The translations under genes were made by a program, and so were the position numbers. 64,000 nucleotides of DNA from an uncultured Isosphaeraceae bacterium (lineage in GTDB: Bacteria; Planctomycetota; Planctomycetia; Isosphaerales; Isosphaeraceae), in NCBI GenBank assembly GCA_945957605.1, contig CAMFLR010000010.1:222969-286968 (forward strand), read 5' to 3'. Shown piece after piece: positions 35,384 to 43,188 of this stretch. The first letter of the stretch is position 1. Each line of letters opens with the position of its first letter. The notes beneath the pieces were generated by a model. The model was given only the letters and a program-made list of their open reading frames with translations, was not told the origin of the DNA and ran no database searches.

Positions 35384-36649
35384 ATGCCAAAGCCCGCAAC
35401 AGGCCGTCGGGTTGCCGCACCTCGAAAACTGCGCCGGCTCATTCCAGAGCCGATTCGTACTGCAACGGCGCCTCAGTCGGGCGATGGACGCCTTCCCGGT
35501 CTCGATGCCTTGCGAACCGCATCGATGATCGCGGTTGTGACGGCGCACGCGGCCTACGCCTACGTCTCGTGCCGGCTTGCGGGTTTGCCCTGGGCGGTCA
35601 GCGACCTTCAGCGCTCGTTTTTGTTCGACGTAATTTGCTGGTCGTCGATTAGCTGGGCGATGCCGGCGTTTTTCACGCTCGGCGGATTCGCGGCCGCGTC
35701 GATCTGGTCAAGCCGAGGCCCGCGCGGGTACGTGCGCGACCGCCTGCGACGCATCGTCGCCCCCGCGCTCATTGCGGTGCCTGTGGTGCTGCTTCCATCG
35801 CTGATCGTCTGGGTTAGCGGGTGGTACGTTTCGGGCCGCGCGAAGCTGAGGCAGGTCTACGCACTGGTGTTCGTCGATCCCGAGCTGAGAAATAATTACA
35901 TCGGTCCCGCGCATCTGTGGTTTCTTGAGTTTCTTATTCTCATGCTCGGTGCCTATGCCGTGGCACGAACGCTGAACAAGCGCGAGCCGCGCAAGCTCTC
36001 GACCGTCGCATTTCGCTGGTATGGCCCCATTTTGCTCGCGATCCCGACGATGTTCATTCTCTGGGCCGGCCACTGGCGCAACCGGCTCGACCCGATCGTC
36101 GACATGCGCAACAGCTTCGTCCCCAACCCGCTGCGCTGGCTGCACCACGGCTGGTTCTTCCTGGTGGGAACCTGGATGTACGGCGCCCGCGAGCATCTGA
36201 ACCGCCTGAAACCGTACTGGCCATTCTTCGTGAGCGCCGCGGTGCTGATCTTTGCCGTCCGTGCGAGCTTGCTTCGCACAGATGCAAGCACGACTCTTGG
36301 TGGTATTGAAGCGTGGATACTCGTCGGCTCAGCCGCGCTCTTCGGTTGGTTTTCGCTCTTCGGGCTGATCGGGCTGTCACTCTGTACGTGCCCGCGCGCT
36401 TCAACCGCCGTGCGCTATCTTTCGGATAGCTCGTACTGGATCTACCTCACGCACTTCCCGGTGGTTGGATTGATCCAGGTGTTGCTCTATCCGCTCGCCT
36501 GGCCAGCCATGGTGAAATTCACGATCTCACTGGTGCTGACGTTCGCGATTGGCGTGCTGTCGTATCAAGGAGTTGTGCGATACTCGATGATTGGTCGTGG
36601 TCTGCACGGTCCGAGGGAACGGCGAGTCGCGGCTACGGTTAGAACCTGA
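35384..36649 (+). CDS. acyltransferase 3 family membrane protein
   Basis: 421 residues. RLPGLDALRTASMIAVVTAH at about 36-55 carries the conserved R/H pair of the acyltransferase 3 (OafA/NodX-like) family; about ten transmembrane helices follow. LWFLEFLILMLGAY and the C-terminal SDSSYWIYLTHFPVVGLIQV are also typical. Members transfer acetyl or other acyl groups to sugars or lipids of the envelope. The first 35 residues are basic and low-complexity. The start lacks a Shine-Dalgarno and sits against a hairpin; no alternative start keeps the first helix. Confidence 0.8.
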   Translation: MPKPATGRRVAAPRKLRRLIPEPIRTATAPQSGDGRLPGLDALRTASMIAVVTAHAAYAYVSCRLAGLPWAVSDLQRSFLFDVICWSSISWAMPAFFTLGGFAAASIWSSRGPRGYVRDRLRRIVAPALIAVPVVLLPSLIVWVSGWYVSGRAKLRQVYALVFVDPELRNNYIGPAHLWFLEFLILMLGAYAVARTLNKREPRKLSTVAFRWYGPILLAIPTMFILWAGHWRNRLDPIVDMRNSFVPNPLRWLHHGWFFLVGTWMYGAREHLNRLKPYWPFFVSAAVLIFAVRASLLRTDASTTLGGIEAWILVGSAALFGWFSLFGLIGLSLCTCPRASTAVRYLSDSSYWIYLTHFPVVGLIQVLLYPLAWPAMVKFTISLVLTFAIGVLSYQGVVRYSMIGRGLHGPRERRVAATVRT

Positions 36650-36686
36650 GCAAACGCCAATAGTGCTTTGTCATGGCTGAAGACTC

Positions 36687-36760
36687 GGGTGCCACTGGCT
36701 ATGCCAGTGCTCTTGAAAGCACGCGGCAAGAGAAAAGCACTGGCATAGCCAGTGGCACCC
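36687..36760. repeat. family B palindromic element with 25-bp perfect arms
   Basis: The arm at 36687-36711 (GGGTGCCACTGGCTATGCCA plus GTGCT) is the exact reverse complement of 36736-36760, with a 24-base centre. Each arm also folds on itself (CACTGGC-TAT-GCCAGTG). It lies between convergent genes ending at 36649 and 36795. Besides acting as a bidirectional terminator it looks like a REP/BIME-type repeat; a degenerate half occurs at 33781-33804. Confidence 0.75.
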
Positions 36761-36794
36761 AAACCCCAAAAGTGCGGTCGGCGCAGAATTCCTT

Positions 36795-38117
36795 TCACGC
36801 CACATCCAGTCGCCACGGCGCACGCATCGGTCGCGAAAGCATCGCATTCGCGCGATCGCTGTTCGTAAACTGCTCGGCCGATGGATCCCATTTCAACGAT
36901 TCGCCAGTTCGAATCGCGATGTTCCCCAGGTGGCAAACCGTGCCCGACCGGTGACCGATATGCGGGTCGCACACTGGCTTGTTTCGAGTCTCCACGCACT
37001 CGACGAAATTGCGAATATGATCGGGTGAAGTGAGCAAACGCGTGGCATTGCTCGGCAGCGGTTCTTCGAGGAGCTTGGGGTCGCTCGCTTCGATCTTGGC
37101 GCGGTCGACGAAGATCCAGCCCAGGTCGCCCTGGAACAGAATGCCGTTCTTGCCCTTCGACGAGGAAACCAGCGTCGCGCCGCTGGCGTAGGTGTAGGTC
37201 ACTGTGAAGTCGACGGGGACACTGTAACCGTAGCGCGAAGTGCCCACGCCAGTGCTCGTGGCCTCGACGGCGATTGGCCCGGTTTCGTCGGCTCCCAGGC
37301 CCCATTGGGCGATGTCGTTGTGGTGCGCACCCCAGTCGGTAAGCTTGCCGCCGGAGTATTCGTACCACCAGCGGAAATCATAGTGGCAGCGTTCCTTGAT
37401 GTACGGGACGTACGGCGTTTGGCCGAGCCAGAAGTTCCAGTGCAGGCCACTGGGGATGCTGCCGGTCCAGAAAGTTTTCTGTTTGGGATTCGAGCCGACG
37501 CGCGTTTCGACTCGGCTGATCGTCCCTAGCCGGCCGTTTCGCACCAGCTCGCACGCGAGGTGGAATCGCGGATCCGATCGCTGTTGCGTGCCCACCTGCA
37601 TAATCTGCCGGCTTGCGTTTGCGACCTTCAGGACAGCCTTCCCCTCATCAATCGTGAGGGTCATCGGCTTCTCGCAGTAAACGTCCTTCCCGGCGCGAAT
37701 CGCGGCGATCGTGATCAGGGCGTGCCAGTGGTCAGGCGTGACGACGGTGACGGCGTCGATATCCTTGCGGTCGAGCAGGGCACGGAAATCCTCGTACGGC
37801 TCGATCCCGGAAAGCTTGGAGCGCGTGATCGCATCGGCAAGACGATTGGCGTCGACGTCGCACGCGGCGACGAGCTGGACGTTCTTGCGCTTCTGAACTG
37901 CCTCCGTCATTACACGAAAGCCCTGGCCGCCGATGCCGATGGCGCCAAGGGTGATGCGATCGTTCGGGCCGATGCGCCGAGGGGTACTTGCGGCAGCTTC
38001 TTCTTCGCGGGCGATTGCCTCGCGGGCGTACCAGGTGGGCAGGCCGGCACCCAACGTCAGGGCGGCGAGCGATCGATTGAGAAATCCGCGCCGGGAAAGT
38101 GATCCTTTGTCCCGCAT
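36795..38117 (-). CDS. Tat-exported Gfo/Idh/MocA family oxidoreductase
   Basis: 440 residues. The N terminus has the twin-arginine motif SRRGFLNRS and a following hydrophobic stretch, so the folded, cofactor-loaded enzyme is probably exported. A Rossmann domain follows (LGAIGIGGQGFRVMTEAV), then VTPDHWHALITIAAIRAGKD and CEKPMTLTIDEGK with the conserved Lys of the EKP motif. The C-terminal dehydrogenase domain is intact (WWYEYSGGKLTDWGAHHNDI). NAD(P)-dependent oxidation of a sugar or cyclitol is typical for the family; substrate unknown. Planctomycetes carry many exported copies. The region upstream is AT-rich. Confidence 0.9.
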   Translation of the reverse strand: MRDKGSLSRRGFLNRSLAALTLGAGLPTWYAREAIAREEEAAASTPRRIGPNDRITLGAIGIGGQGFRVMTEAVQKRKNVQLVAACDVDANRLADAITRSKLSGIEPYEDFRALLDRKDIDAVTVVTPDHWHALITIAAIRAGKDVYCEKPMTLTIDEGKAVLKVANASRQIMQVGTQQRSDPRFHLACELVRNGRLGTISRVETRVGSNPKQKTFWTGSIPSGLHWNFWLGQTPYVPYIKERCHYDFRWWYEYSGGKLTDWGAHHNDIAQWGLGADETGPIAVEATSTGVGTSRYGYSVPVDFTVTYTYASGATLVSSSKGKNGILFQGDLGWIFVDRAKIEASDPKLLEEPLPSNATRLLTSPDHIRNFVECVETRNKPVCDPHIGHRSGTVCHLGNIAIRTGESLKWDPSAEQFTNSDRANAMLSRPMRAPWRLDVA

Positions 38118-38451
38118 TGCGACGCTCCCTCTCGTCCCTGAGATGGGGGAAACCCAACACGCCCGGGATCATAACAGGACTCACGCAAGCGGCAAGACAA
38201 GCTGGCGTCGACGGCATCTCTAATAAAGGACCCGAACCGACCAGCTTACGTCCAAAAAATTGGAGTATTTAGGCGAGTTGAAAATCCAATCAATAATAAT
38301 ATTTCAACTCATATGATAAATCAAACCTTCACCTCGCCTTTACTGCTTACACACGGCGAGTCGGACAATCTTGCCCCTTTGATCTACGGGCTTTTGAGGC
38401 GGTTTGTTGCAGCCTCGTTCTTGTACGGAATTGAGAAAAAAGGGAATCAGG
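38118..38451. promoter_or_regulatory. AT-rich divergent promoter region with an inverted repeat
   Basis: Between two divergent genes the sequence becomes very AT-rich (about 38255-38330). GAGTTGAAA at 38275-38283 pairs with TTTCAACTC at 38302-38310 (9 bp, 18-base centre rich in AATAAT). This could be an operator or an mRNA structure. No gene is visible in this stretch. Confidence 0.35.
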
Positions 38452-39882
38452 ATGAGCCGTTTATCGCTTGTAACTTTGGTTCTTTTCGGCTGCGCCGCCA
38501 TCGCGGCTCCTGCTCATGCGGGGGTTACCTACATTGGTGAAGCGATTTTCGATGGCAGCGGCACCGACCTTTCGGGCCTCGCGCCGGGGATTCCGGGACA
38601 GCCGGGGACAACCACGCTCGAGGACGGCGTCTCGCGTAATAATGCGCTCAATGGTTTCGGCTCGGGCCTGGCGTATGCCGGCAACAATATCTTCTACGCC
38701 CTGGCTGATCGCGGGCCGAACAAGGTGGCGTATCCCAATGGCAGCCTGGTCGACAACACGACGAGCTATTCGAGCCGCTATCAGCAGTTTCAGATCACTC
38801 TGACGCCCAACGGACCGCTGAATAACGGCAAGTACGACTCTTACACGGTCAACGCCACGAACATCGCCACGACGCTCCTTTCGAACGCTCAAGGGGCGCA
38901 ATACAACGGGCTCAGCACTGCGTTCAGCAACAACACCCGCCTTGATCCCGAAGCGATCCGCGTCGCGCCTGATGGGACTGTTTGGGTGTCAGACGAGTAC
39001 GGTCCGTTCATCCTTCACTTCGACAAGAACGGCCATCAAATCGGCTCGCTGGCGTTGCCGCCGGGCTTTCAGATCGCGAACCCTGGCGCAACCGCTACGA
39101 ATGAAGCGGCGAACAACACGACCGGCCGCACCACAAACCGTGGCGCTGAAGGCCTGGCCATCTCGCCCGACGGCAAGACGCTCGTCGTCATGATGCAAAG
39201 CTCGCTGACCCAGGACGGCGGTCTCGCGGGTCGCAACGATCGTATCCTGGTGTATGACCTCACGAACCCGAACGCGGCTCCCAAGCAATATCTCTATCGC
39301 CTCGACTCGACGGCCACGCCGATCAGCGACCTCCTTGCCCTCAACGACCACCAGTTCATCGTCGACGAGCGTGATGGCAACACGGGCTCGAACGCGATCA
39401 AAAAGCTCTACATGATCGACCTGAACCAGGCCAGCTCGCCCACCGACCTGGCCAATTCCCCTTATTCCGGCACGACCGCCTCGAACGGCCTGCCGACGAC
39501 GACGGTGCCGGCGGACGTGACGCCGCTCAACAAGACGCTGTTCGCCGACCTCGGTCAGATCCTCAACGCCGCCAATCCGTTCTCCGGCGTCAACGGCCTG
39601 AAGACGCTTCCCGACAAGATCGAAGGGATCGCCTGGGGCCCGGATCTCCCCGACGGCCGGCACCTCCTGCTCGCGACGAACGACAACGACTTCGCGTTTC
39701 CCGGCTACCCGGCCGCCGGTTATCCCAGCTACATCTTCGCCTTCGCCGTCGATCCCACAGACACCCCCGGCTTCCAGGCGGAGAGCTTCATCGTGCCCGA
39801 ACCCGCCTCCTTGTCGATGGCCGTCTTCGGCGCTGCGGCGCTGGCTCTGACGGTCTGCCGTTATCGTCGCCGCGCTTCCTGA
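38452..39882 (+). CDS. exported phytase-like (esterase-like) protein with PEP-CTERM anchor
   Basis: 476 residues. Signal peptide (MSRLSLVTLVLFGCAAIAAP), then a beta-propeller-like body: ALADRGPNKVAYP, LDPEAIRVAPDGTVWVSDEY, GAEGLAISPDGKTLVVMMQS and KIEGIAWGPDLPDGRHLLLA. These match the family of esterase-like activity of phytase, Ca-dependent propellers acting on phosphate esters or phosphodiesters. The last 25 residues are a PEP-CTERM sorting signal: VPEPASLSMAVFGAAALAL then a basic tail. An exosortase would cleave and anchor it at the surface. AAGGG lies seven bases before the ATG; an earlier in-frame start at 38404 would place 16 residues before the signal peptide. Confidence 0.85.
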   Translation: MSRLSLVTLVLFGCAAIAAPAHAGVTYIGEAIFDGSGTDLSGLAPGIPGQPGTTTLEDGVSRNNALNGFGSGLAYAGNNIFYALADRGPNKVAYPNGSLVDNTTSYSSRYQQFQITLTPNGPLNNGKYDSYTVNATNIATTLLSNAQGAQYNGLSTAFSNNTRLDPEAIRVAPDGTVWVSDEYGPFILHFDKNGHQIGSLALPPGFQIANPGATATNEAANNTTGRTTNRGAEGLAISPDGKTLVVMMQSSLTQDGGLAGRNDRILVYDLTNPNAAPKQYLYRLDSTATPISDLLALNDHQFIVDERDGNTGSNAIKKLYMIDLNQASSPTDLANSPYSGTTASNGLPTTTVPADVTPLNKTLFADLGQILNAANPFSGVNGLKTLPDKIEGIAWGPDLPDGRHLLLATNDNDFAFPGYPAAGYPSYIFAFAVDPTDTPGFQAESFIVPEPASLSMAVFGAAALALTVCRYRRRAS

Positions 39883-39907
39883 GACGTGATAGATCGCGGA
39901 CAAAAAT

Positions 39908-39934
39908 GCCCCGAGGAAAAGCCATCCTCGGGGC
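39908..39934 (+). terminator. terminator after the PEP-CTERM gene
   Basis: GCCCCGAGGA at 39908-39917 pairs with TCCTCGGGGC at 39925-39934 (10 bp perfect, 7-base loop), 26 bases after the stop. The following sequence is GTTCG rather than a U-run. Confidence 0.65.
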
Positions 39935-40104
39935 GTTCGATCAGGTATGAACGGGAGACGTTACGCGGTTGGAACAACCCGTTCTTGTATGCGTCGAATG
40001 CTCTGGCTCAAGTCCCTTGTGTATTAGGTCTTGGCTTACGATCCTGTAACCGGTGCATGCTGTGAATCAGTCGCTAAATCAACTCATACAATTTGGGATC
40101 ACTG

Positions 40105-40662
40105 ATGCTTCAAAAACCAACCATACTAGGACTTATGGGTTTGATTGTCGTGTTTGCGGTTGGTCTGGCTTCGGTGCGAGCGAACGATGAATTCTTGATG
40201 GCAACGGTCCTTGTTTCCACGATCGGCCTGTTCTCCACTGCCTCCGTAATCGCGCTTTATCGGCGCGGAGCGTGGGCGGGATTCGCAATCTTCGGCTGGG
40301 CGTCTTACTTGATCTGCCAGCCTCATTCGGCTCCGTCGATCGGTGCGGCCACGGTACCGAACATGGCCGCGTATAGACTGGCTTCCGCTATAAGCGATCC
40401 GATCAAATTGCCCTCGATCTCCTTCCGGATCGGCGCTTACCCAGCATTCTTCACGGATGGGGATGGTAATCCCATGTTGCTTGCGGTGCAGGGCGGAAGC
40501 GGGGCTCGGACCGTCATGGTGCCAGTCAACAGCCTTCGCGCGGGGCTCTGCCTGTTAACTCTTGCCGTTGGCTTAGTGGGGGCGATCGTCGGCGGTTGGG
40601 TTGGTCGCAGGGAACGGGCGAGAGCGACAGAACTGCAGTCGGTTGACGATGGACGAACTTGA
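40105..40662 (+). CDS. membrane protein of unknown function
   Basis: 185 residues. Hydrophobic helices at about residues 7-25, 35-52 and 58-75 start it, and another lies near 150-172; between them is a soluble loop (about 80-145). No family is recognised. The ATG at 40105 is preceded by a weak GGGAT; an in-frame TTG at 40093 is possible. Stands alone between a terminator and an intergenic gap. Confidence 0.55.
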   Translation: MLQKPTILGLMGLIVVFAVGLASVRANDEFLMATVLVSTIGLFSTASVIALYRRGAWAGFAIFGWASYLICQPHSAPSIGAATVPNMAAYRLASAISDPIKLPSISFRIGAYPAFFTDGDGNPMLLAVQGGSGARTVMVPVNSLRAGLCLLTLAVGLVGAIVGGWVGRRERARATELQSVDDGRT

Positions 40663-41055
40663 TCGAAGCTTCGATTCAAGTCGCAGGATCGTCTTTTCGG
40701 GATAGACGACACTAAGCCTGGATTCGGGGTTTGGCCAAAGTGCGATCTTGCGCCCCGATGTTGCACGCACTTTTGTAAGCGGCGCATCTCGTCAACACGC
40801 GGGCAAATCCCATCAGTTTTCGCGTGATTTTGCCCCGTACGCGGCATAACATGAAACTGGACGAGGTTCTTGGTCGAATTCTGGGTCACAACCGCGAGCC
40901 GCATGAGTAGATGCATGTTGGCGTGCGGCATTTCGAGCATTAAGCCGAACTCATCAGACATTGCCGCTCACATGCAACTCGGTTACGATGTTGTATGGTG
41001 GGATCCATGATTGCAAGAGCAGGACGTGGGCGGTCCTGCTTCAGGAGCACTGTTC
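40663..41055. other. intergenic region, possible decayed small gene on minus strand
   Basis: The 393 bases before the first VWA gene contain a minus-strand frame from ATG 40961 (MSDEFGLMLEMPHANMHLLM, then RLAVVTQNSTKNLVQFHVMP) that reads protein-like for about 60 codons, then turns into the antisense of the gene at 40105. I do not recognise it and see no conserved motif. No strong hairpin. Confidence 0.25.
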
Positions 41056-42978
41056 ATGCGAGAGCTGCTCAGACAACTCGATGAACGATATCCGGCGCTC
41101 TCGCGATGGCTTGGAGGCCCGCTCGACGTCCAGGCTCCAGCGCTTGGGTTCAGCGTAGCCGTCCACCTTACGCTCCTGCTCGTCCTTGGCCTCATGGGCT
41201 ACTCGGCCGCGCAAGAGCATAAGGAAGAACTCACATCCCAGGTCGTCGATACGAAACTCGCCGACTTCAATCGGGTTGAGGTTCAGGACATCGACCGGCC
41301 CGATGCGCCGCTTACCACCGCCGCACCCGCCTCGACCGCTCCCACACTCGGCTCGATCGCCGTCGAAGGCTCCGGGCAGCCTCAACCCACCATCGTTACA
41401 AACGGCTCGAACGGCAACGTTTCGCTGGCGAAGTTTGAAATCAAGCGCACTGGCGACGTGATGCTCCCCGCCGCCCCGCAACTCGGCCAAAACGTGGCGA
41501 TCCGCGGCACAGGGTCGGAACATGCGGGTGACGTTGAAGGCGCGGTCGATCACGTCGCTGTCGAGATCATGCGGAATCTCGAACGCGGGCGCACGCTCGT
41601 CATCTGGGCGTTCGACGCCTCGGGCTCGCTCGTGGTTGAACGCGATAAGCTGGGCAAGCACATCGAGGGTGTCTACAACCACATCCGCGAGCTTGATAAG
41701 GAAAAGAAGGCAGAAGAAGGCGGCTTGCTGACGGCCGTCGTCGGCTTCGGCCAGGATCGCAAAGTCCTCACGCAACCGACGTCCGACCCAGCCGAGATCA
41801 TCTCGGCGATCAAGGCGGTACCCATCGACACGTCGGGCGTTGAAACCACCTTCGGCACGGTGAGCGAAATCGTCCGCAAGTGGCATAAGTACAAGGACGA
41901 TAAGGGGAAGAGCTACCACGCGATGGTCATCGTTGTCACCGACGAGGTGGGCGACGACGAAGGGCGGCTCGAAGAAGCGATCACCACGGCCCGCCAGGGG
42001 AAGGTGCCGGTTTATGTGCTTGGTTCGTCGGCCCTGTTCGGCAAGGTCGAGGGGCACATGAATTACACCGACCCCAAGACCAAGCAAATCTTCTACAACC
42101 TTCCGGTTCGCCTCGGCCCCGAAAGCGTCCGGCTCGAAACGATTCACTTGCCGTTCTGGTACAACGGCCCGCAATATGACTCGCTTGACGCTGGCTTCGG
42201 CCCTTATGCCCTTAGCCGGCTCGCGGGGGAAACGGGCGGCATTTACTTCGTCACCCGGCTCGGCCCCGGGCGAGTGACGTTCGACCCCAATAGTATGCGG
42301 GAATATCGTCCCGACTGGGTGAGCACGGCGGCGTACGAGCAGGGGATTGCCCGCAGCAAGCTGCGGCAGGCGGTCTTGCTGGCGGCTCAGGTCACGCAGC
42401 AAAACCTCCCGGGCCAGCCCTCATTGAGCTTCCCGTCGGCCGAAGGGCCCGAATTCAAGGAGGCGATGAAGCAAAATCAGATCATCGTCGCCCGGATCGA
42501 ATACACTGTCAAAGAAGCACTTGTGCCGATTAGCGACCGCGAAGTGATCAAGATGCGCGACCGCGAGACGTCGCGGCGCTGGCAAGCGCACTATGATCTG
42601 ATTCGTGGCCGCTTGCTCGCGATGCGAATTCGCTGCAACGAGTTCAATTCGGCGTGCGCGCGGATGCTCAAAGATCAGCCCAAGTTCAAGAACCCCGGCT
42701 CGAACACCTGGAAGCTCGTGCCCGACGACGAGATCAACGCGCGCGATTCCCAGGCGAAGGTGGTGGCGGAAGAGGCCAGGAAGCTGCTCAAGCGGGTGGT
42801 CGACGATCACCCCGGCACCCCCTGGGCCATGCTCGCCCAGCGCGAGTTGAAAGACCCGTTCGGCTTCAAGTGGGTCGAAGCGAACGTTCCGCCCCCGCCC
42901 AAGCGTAACGAGATGGCCGCCGCCAAGAAAAAGGCCGCGCCCATGCCCGCCAAGCCGGTTGAAGTTCCCAAGCTTTGA
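41056..42978 (+). CDS. membrane-anchored VWA protein, paralog 1
   Basis: 640 residues. A short cytoplasmic start (RELLRQLDERYPALSRWLGG), one helix (about 33-57; VAVHLTLLLVLGLMGYSA), then a VWA domain at about 180-360 with the MIDAS motif DASGS (Asp187) and HAMVIVVTDEVGDDEGRL. The C-terminal half is helical with MRDRETSRRWQAHYDLIRGR. It ends in a conserved-looking DDHPGTPWAMLAQRELKDPF and a Lys/Pro/Ala tail. The same layout is repeated in the next gene, 210 bases on, so they are tandem duplicates. GGAG lies 8 bases before the ATG; an in-frame TTG at 41011 is unlikely. Probably exposed outside the inner membrane. Confidence 0.8.
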   Translation: MRELLRQLDERYPALSRWLGGPLDVQAPALGFSVAVHLTLLLVLGLMGYSAAQEHKEELTSQVVDTKLADFNRVEVQDIDRPDAPLTTAAPASTAPTLGSIAVEGSGQPQPTIVTNGSNGNVSLAKFEIKRTGDVMLPAAPQLGQNVAIRGTGSEHAGDVEGAVDHVAVEIMRNLERGRTLVIWAFDASGSLVVERDKLGKHIEGVYNHIRELDKEKKAEEGGLLTAVVGFGQDRKVLTQPTSDPAEIISAIKAVPIDTSGVETTFGTVSEIVRKWHKYKDDKGKSYHAMVIVVTDEVGDDEGRLEEAITTARQGKVPVYVLGSSALFGKVEGHMNYTDPKTKQIFYNLPVRLGPESVRLETIHLPFWYNGPQYDSLDAGFGPYALSRLAGETGGIYFVTRLGPGRVTFDPNSMREYRPDWVSTAAYEQGIARSKLRQAVLLAAQVTQQNLPGQPSLSFPSAEGPEFKEAMKQNQIIVARIEYTVKEALVPISDREVIKMRDRETSRRWQAHYDLIRGRLLAMRIRCNEFNSACARMLKDQPKFKNPGSNTWKLVPDDEINARDSQAKVVAEEARKLLKRVVDDHPGTPWAMLAQRELKDPFGFKWVEANVPPPPKRNEMAAAKKKAAPMPAKPVEVPKL

Positions 42979-43188
42979 GTTGAATCGAGCGTCGATTTTC
43001 GCGGTTTCACTGCCAAAGAAAGTTCTTTAGCGACCTTCCACTCTCTACCTGCGAGCCTGAAAGTCGTGGTAAGTTAGTAAGAGTTCGCAGGCTGAAGTTC
43101 GCGCAGTTCCCCTCGTCGATTCCGTATTCATCGGTCCGTCTTCTTTCGCTCGCGGCTCTCTCGGCCTAGGCAAGAGGGATGAAGCGTC

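Noticed and set aside
36565..37368. 267-codon minus-strand frame overlapping two genes
   Set aside because: Overlaps the Gfo/Idh/MocA gene in another frame and crosses the family B repeat; Arg-rich shadow.
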